From Bactrocera neohumeralis (taxonomy: Eukaryota; Arthropoda; Insecta; Diptera; Tephritidae), in contig NC_065921.1 in assembly GCF_024586455.1 (NCBI RefSeq), positions 72,683,865 to 72,747,864 of the forward strand: a stretch of DNA of 64,000 nucleotides, in the 5' to 3' direction. Position numbers and translations under genes: made by a program. Below, in pieces: positions 59,640 to 64,000 of the stretch. The notes below the pieces were generated by a model. It did not search any database. It was not told the DNA's origin and saw only the letters and a program-made list of their open reading frames with translations. Within the stretch, counting starts at the first letter, position 1; each line of letters starts with the position of its first letter.

Positions 59640-60345
59640 ATAATATAAATCATCAGCGACATGAACGGAGTCGATTTTGCCATGTTGGTCTGTATATGCG
59701 CCTACTAGTACCATAATTTTGAGATATCGTTCTGAAATTTTGCACACGTTCTTTTCTTTCCAAAAAGTTACTCATTTGTCAGAATCATTTATATCGGACC
59801 ACTATAGCATATAGCTGCCATACAAACTGAATGATACAAATCAGATTTGTATGGAAAACTTTTTTATTTGTTGAGACATCTTAACGAACTTCGGCATAAA
59901 TCAATATCCGAGGCAAAGCAACAATCTCTCAAAAAATTGTTTAGATCGGTCCACTATAGCATATAGCTGCCGTACAAACTGAATGATACAAATCAGATTC
60001 TTGTATGGAAAACTTTTTTATTTGATGAGATATCGGCACGAAATTTAGCACATATTCATACTCAATGCAACGTTCTATTTCTCAGAACATTTTGTTTAGA
60101 TCGGACCACTATAACATATAGCTGCCGTACAAACTGAATGATACAAATCAGATTCTTGTATGGAAAACTTTTTTATTTGTTGAGATATCTTCACGAAATT
60201 TGGTATACATTACTAGCCACAATAACAATGACATCTCCGTAGGAATTGATCAGATCGGACCACTATAGCATATAGCTGTCATACAAACTTACCAATCAAA
60301 ATCGAGGTAAAGCTCTTTTTATACCCTTTTAGGTTATAAATATGC
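59640..60345 (+). repeat. ~160-bp dispersed repeat, about four units
   Basis: Units contain TTCTTGTATGGAAAACTTTTT, GAGATATC, GACCACTATAGCATATAGCT and ATACAAACTGAATGATACAA. It opens with an ATTTTGAGATATCG stretch and closes with TTTTTATACCC, a relic of the palindromic end. Confidence 0.88.
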
Positions 60346-60849
60346 AAGTGTGAAGGGTATTTTATATATACCTTCTGGTTTTAACCCACATTTGTCAAAA
60401 TTCCTGTCACAACAACGGTTAAAATACGAAAACACAACATTAATATTGCCTTTCAAGTATATGATGCGCAAGTATTACATACATATACAGTCGTACACAC
60501 ACACGTATACGGAAGTTTGCCTTCAATCAAGTTTAATTATGCTTGAAAATTGCATTACGAATTAACTGTGTTAACAATTTCGCTCGGCTGTTGCCGTCAG
60601 CGGCAATCCCCGCACGCTAGAAGCAATTTGCGGATTGCGTATACGCCACAGCGCACCCATACGCCAGCATTAGCCTTTGTGGATGCACAACAATGGCTAA
60701 GCATATAAAGTAATAACAGTTTAGCAAAGCACAAACACAACAAAAACACATATATTACATGTATATGTTTATATATGTGTGTGTCTACAGCAAGTTTTTG
60801 ACTGCCACGCAACACCTTCACTGCCACTGTGCTCGCATTGAACATAAAA
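60346..60849. other. Unassigned spacer before Hsp10
   Basis: Short frames and a CACA/TATG simple repeat near 60736-60785. Confidence 0.3.
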
Positions 60850-61013
60850 GTGTTTCGCTGTCTGTGAAAAAACTTTCAGAAAATTGTAATTTCTTGTTTG
60901 ACACTTGTCAGCAGTATAAAAAAATTTTGAAATTCGAAAACAAATTGCAATTAAGCAAAATATTAATTTTCGTCGAAAATCAAGCGCGAGTACTACACGG
61001 GTAACGTCATACG
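60850..61013 (+). promoter_or_regulatory. Probable Hsp10 promoter and 5' UTR
   Basis: AT-rich sequence directly upstream of the Hsp10 start. I see no clear TATA box at the usual spacing and no array of perfect heat-shock elements, only scattered TTC and GAA triplets. The start-site call is inference. Confidence 0.25.
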
Positions 61014-61322
61014 ATGACTTCGCTTATAAAACGCGTCATTCCCACATTGGATCGCATTTTGGTGCGACGCGCTGAGGCGGCCAACGTCACCAAAGGTGGC
61101 ATTGTGCTCACCGAGAAGGGTGTGGAACGCATGGTGGAGGGTACTGTTGTGGCCGTCGGTCCCGGTTCGCGTAACCCGCAAAGTGGCAATTACATACCGA
61201 TGGGCGTGAAGGAGGGCGATCGTGTGCTATTGCCGAAGTACGGCGGCACACGCGTCGACATGGAGGACCAAAAAGAGTATGTGCTCTATCGTGAAGCGGA
61301 CATTTTGGCTAAATTGGAGTAG
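61014..61322 (+). CDS. 10 kDa heat shock protein, mitochondrial (chaperonin 10, GroES family)
   Basis: Single-exon frame of 102 residues, the usual Hsp10 length. The ATG at 61014 begins the canonical N-terminus (LIKRVIPTLDRILVRR) and the frame ends in LAKLE. The flexible mobile loop is at about residues 24-35 (NVTKGGIVLTEK), with the IVL tripeptide at 30-32 that docks onto Hsp60. The roof hairpin (GPGSRNPQSG) is at 49-58 and the core strands GDRVLLPKYGG at 68-78. Hsp10 caps the Hsp60 folding chamber in the mitochondrial matrix as a heptamer and is imported without cleavage, which fits the basic, amphipathic N-terminus seen. Codon third positions are much more GC-rich than the flanks, as expected of a conserved expressed gene. 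It lacks introns and lies 1.8 kb downstream of the igloo-like exon on the same strand, so it may be nested in that gene's intron. A retrocopy origin is possible, but no disabling change is seen. Confidence 0.95.
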   Translation: MTSLIKRVIPTLDRILVRRAEAANVTKGGIVLTEKGVERMVEGTVVAVGPGSRNPQSGNYIPMGVKEGDRVLLPKYGGTRVDMEDQKEYVLYREADILAKLE

Positions 61323-61415
61323 TCTACATTTAGCAGGGGCGGAAGTGAAGCAAACGGGAGGATATTTGTAAAGCAAATTGATGTGCGGCTGTTATTAACA
61401 TACTTTAATTTATGG

Positions 61416-61426
61416 AATAAAATAAA
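61416..61426 (+). terminator. Overlapping polyadenylation signals of the Hsp10 gene
   Basis: Two overlapping AATAAA hexamers (61416-61421 and 61421-61426) lie about 95 nt past the Hsp10 stop codon, followed by a T-rich stretch. Confidence 0.7.
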
Positions 61427-61765
61427 TTTCTTTCTTCAATTGAAGTGAAAAAGAGTGTGTATTTCTTGTTCGGTGCATCCAGAGTTATCGTAGAGGTATG
61501 TATGTGGTCGCCGTTGAACAACGAAAATCGAAAATAAAGTATGCGACTCGATGTAATGATTCCAGCCTAATGCGTGCATGAAAAACTACATACTTCGGTA
61601 CGACTCAGGTTCTTCTCCAATCGAATTTTCAATCCAGCGCACATTCCTCTATTCTTCTGTTGTTTTTGGTGTTGTTGTGTCGATCACCTAGACCTTGTTT
61701 AGGTGGAAAGACCCCAGATAAATTCCTTTCACATTACGGGTAATTTTCAGTCTTATTATCCCGCG

Positions 61766-63575
61766 GGAACGTGCTGTTTCGGTGAGGTTGAACCATAAGA
61801 AAAGAGGTCTAGGTGCGTCGGTTCCATAGCGCATACAAAGATGTGGTTAGAATCATGCGTGAACTCATAGCAAACCGGAAATATGTTCGGATTCGATTTT
61901 AGATATCTAGCAGTTAACTTACTGCGGTATCCGAATAGAAGTGCCGGTAGGGTCACTCTAAGTTCGCGATCGAAATCGGGATCTGCGACTGATGTGGGTG
62001 GTGGTTTGACTACAAGTACGCCATTCACTGGAAGGAATTCAAGAAACATCACGCTGAATGGCAGTGCGTGCCTATCTGAATTAAGTTGCGTACGTTGTCT
62101 GGACGATAAGGTATTCAATATCAACGCTGTAGTCTGGGAATGTTCTATTAATACTTCTTGGAAGCGGCTCCCGTTCGTTCAAGCAGACGAAGACAAAGAA
62201 TATTTCTGCGTAAGCTTCCCAGCAGAAACTGACTTAGAGATGAAATCATTCTGTTCCTTAACCGGACGCATACGGACTCCATTGTTTAATGGAAGGCATC
62301 CAAAATTATTCTGGTAATGTATACATTAGGAATACTGACAAGTGTGTAGCTTCTTTGACTGCATTCCACTGCTTATGCGTCTAAGGTGCCTTTTCTTGCT
62401 AGCTCATCATCTTTACAATTCCCTGCGACTCCGCTGTGGCCCGGCACCCATACCAGTCTTTTCACAAAGACCATTGATGTTGTTGATAACGAGGTTAGGC
62501 ACTACTTGGCCATCCTTAAACGCACTGTTAATGAGTTCAAGGCTAGTATCGGCGCTCTGTTATGGAATGGATGGTCACTTCTCTGAAGGAGGCTGCTCTC
62601 CGGAGCAGTAAATCTACTGCTGCCTTAGTGGCTGCAACTTCGGCCTGAAAGGCACTGGAATAGTCAGGAAGTCTGAAGCTGAAGTTGATAGTGAGCTTCT
62701 GACAGTAAATCCCTCCACCAACTTTCCTCCCAAGCTTTGACCTATCCGAAAAGAAGTTCACTAACAGTCTCTTCCAACGGCTTCTTCCCACTCACAATTC
62801 CCTCGCCAGTATATGGGTAGAGACGGAACAGCCAGAGTTCGATTTCGTGACTCCATGATTCAAGTGATCCGGTATAAAGTCAAAGTGAGTGAGGTTTTCC
62901 GAGATTTCAGGCACGTATTCTTTAAGAAACCCAGACTATCTGAGCTGTTACCAACTTTCTCAGCAATACACCTTCCGACGATGTCTGCGGACATTACAGG
63001 TATGTGCAAGATGCTGCTAAGTGCCATAGTTGTAGTGGACATTAGTGCACCACACATGTTGATGAGCACCGCTCGTTGAACGCTCTCGAGTTTCTTTGCA
63101 AGTGTTGCCTTTTCCGGAGCCCTCCACCGCATAAAAATTTCAAAGAACATAATGGGCTTGACTATGGTGTCGTGGAGCCAGAGGACCACTTTTGGTGAGA
63201 GACCCCACCTTTCGCGAATGGCTCCTCTACAGCATTACAAGGTAATTGATGCCTTTTTTGCTCTTTATTCGATATTTGGCTTCCATGAAAGCTTCCTATC
63301 CAGGATGAGCCCTACATATTTCACTGTATCTGTCGGTTGCAGACGGATGTCTCTCATTTGCGGCAGCTGTTCCCTCGAGATCTTGTATCTTCTAGTAAAT
63401 AAAACCATCTCGATTTTATTTGGATTGATGGCGAGATCATTTACAACCACCCAATTTGTTAAGACGCTGAGGTAACTTTGCATCAACTCGTAAACGGTAC
63501 TCAGGAACTTTCCTGTAACCATAAGCGCTACATAGTCTGCATAGGCAATCATCTGGCAGCCAGGGTTATTATCAA
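61766..63575 (-). mobile_element. LINE ORF2: reverse transcriptase C-terminus, RNase H and 3' end
   Basis: Reading down the minus strand: IAYADYVALMVTGKFLSTVY (YADD box altered to YADY), NPNKIEMVLFTRRYKI, YVGLILDRKLSWKPNIE (63552-63265); then SPKVVLWLHDTIVKPIMFFE and KLESVQRAVLINMCGAL (63189-62860); then RKVGGGIYCQKL, FSFRLPDYSSAFQAEVAATK (RNase H start, 62791-62543); and finally RVTLPALLFGYRSKL and DSNHIFVCAMEPTHLDLFSY (to 61766). I/R1/LOA-like. 5'-truncated just upstream of the YADD box, with frameshifts. Confidence 0.88.
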
Positions 63576-63589
63576 TAAAATATAAAGTC

Positions 63590-64000
63590 TATACTCGTAT
63601 ACAAATGAGCAGCATGTGGAGCTGGGTTGGTCTAGCCACGCCCGTCTGTTCGTTTGTCTCTGTATAGACAAAGTGCTCCCTTAGTTTTTGAGATATCAAT
63701 CTGAAATTTTACACACGTTATTTTCTCTCCAAAACGCTACTTATATGTCGGTACGGCTGATATCGGACCACCATAACATATAGCTGCCATACAAACTGAA
63801 ATATCGGCTCGAGAGCTTGTATGGAAAACTTTTTCATTTGACGAGATATCTTCACGAATTTTGGCATATATTATTATCCAAAACAATGGCGCTTTCTTTG
63901 GAGAATATTTTCAGTTTGGACAATTTTAGATTGGACAACTTTAGCAGCTATAACTGCCATACAAACCAATTGTTCAAAATCAAGTTCTTCAATGAATAAA
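63590..64000 (+). repeat. ~160-bp dispersed repeat, running off the window
   Basis: Carries GGTCTAGCCACGCCCGTCTG, TTTTTGAGATATCAATCTGA, GGACCACCATAACATATAGC and CTTGTATGGAAAACTTTTTC. Starts where the LINE at 61.8-63.6 kb is truncated. Confidence 0.85.

Noticed and set aside
61883..62317. 144-codon plus-strand open frame
   Set aside because: Antisense to the 3' end of the minus-strand LINE, which explains the openness.
1..64000. tRNA, rRNA or snRNA genes
   Set aside because: I looked for the tRNA B-box-like GGTTCGAANCC and cloverleaf arms and saw no convincing case. This was a reading by eye, so a covariance-model scan could still find one.

Overview
The window looks like an AT-rich, repeat-dominated piece of a brachyceran fly genome. 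The group is inferred, and a tephritid-like fruit fly fits best. The evidence is short introns (56 to 95 nt) in the one multi-exon gene, an igloo-like IQ-motif exon, and dense mariner, IS630-type and non-LTR element remnants typical of flies. No virus, prophage, CRISPR array, rRNA or tRNA was seen.

Three real coding loci can be supported. (1) A five-exon gene on the minus strand (17473 down to 15509) encodes about 562 residues. All five exons join in one frame, and the protein resembles sperm-tail/ciliary microtubule-associated (LEXM/CIMAP2-like) proteins. (2) A 228-nt phase 1-1 exon on the plus strand (58946-59173) carries one IQ calmodulin-binding motif and an alanine run, probably from an igloo/neuromodulin-like gene whose other exons I did not find here. 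(3) An intronless plus-strand gene (61014-61322) encodes a complete 102-residue mitochondrial Hsp10 co-chaperonin.

The rest is mobile or repetitive DNA. There are broken mariner copies at 1.8-2.65, 3.87-5.10 (terminal inverted repeats still visible), 20.3, 24.6-25.0 and 55.4 kb. One IS630/Tc1-type family is present at 8.5-9.2, 18.0-18.8 and 35.3-36.3 kb, with a relative at 45.9-46.3 kb. Another Tc1/mariner-type pseudogene lies at 13.5-14.2 kb. Non-LTR retrotransposon fragments belong to at least three types: RTE-like (0.2-1.0, 9.2-9.7, 29.1-29.8, 37.9-38.9, 42.2-43.3, 52.6-53.0 kb), Jockey-like (32.25-33.2 kb), and I/R1/LOA-like with RNase H (5.3-6.1, 10.9-11.6, 12.4-13.2, 33.2-33.9, 36.7-37.2, 41.8-42.05, 51.2-52.3, 61.8-63.6 kb).

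The most striking structures are arrays in which a short core stays constant while the AT-rich spacer drifts. A GTGGCAAC-core array occupies 47.7-50.2 kb with a unit near 115 bp and higher-order dimers. The same core occurs in two opposed arms at 25.0-25.75 and 26.8-28.4 kb. A separate TTAGGGTGG-core array, again with opposed arms, lies at 56.9-58.85 kb directly upstream of the igloo-like exon. A dispersed repeat of about 160 bp occurs at six places, and two copies have a near-palindromic 20-bp end. Other notable features are a 150-160 bp tandem array (6.19-7.02 kb), a foldback element (19.6-20.25 kb), a (GGAAA)n tract of more than 550 bp (30.46-31.02 kb), and a recursive-splice-like site at 21217/21218.

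The genes show no operon-like cooperation. Two are isolated loci, and the Hsp10 gene is either nested in an intron of, or just downstream of, the igloo-like gene.
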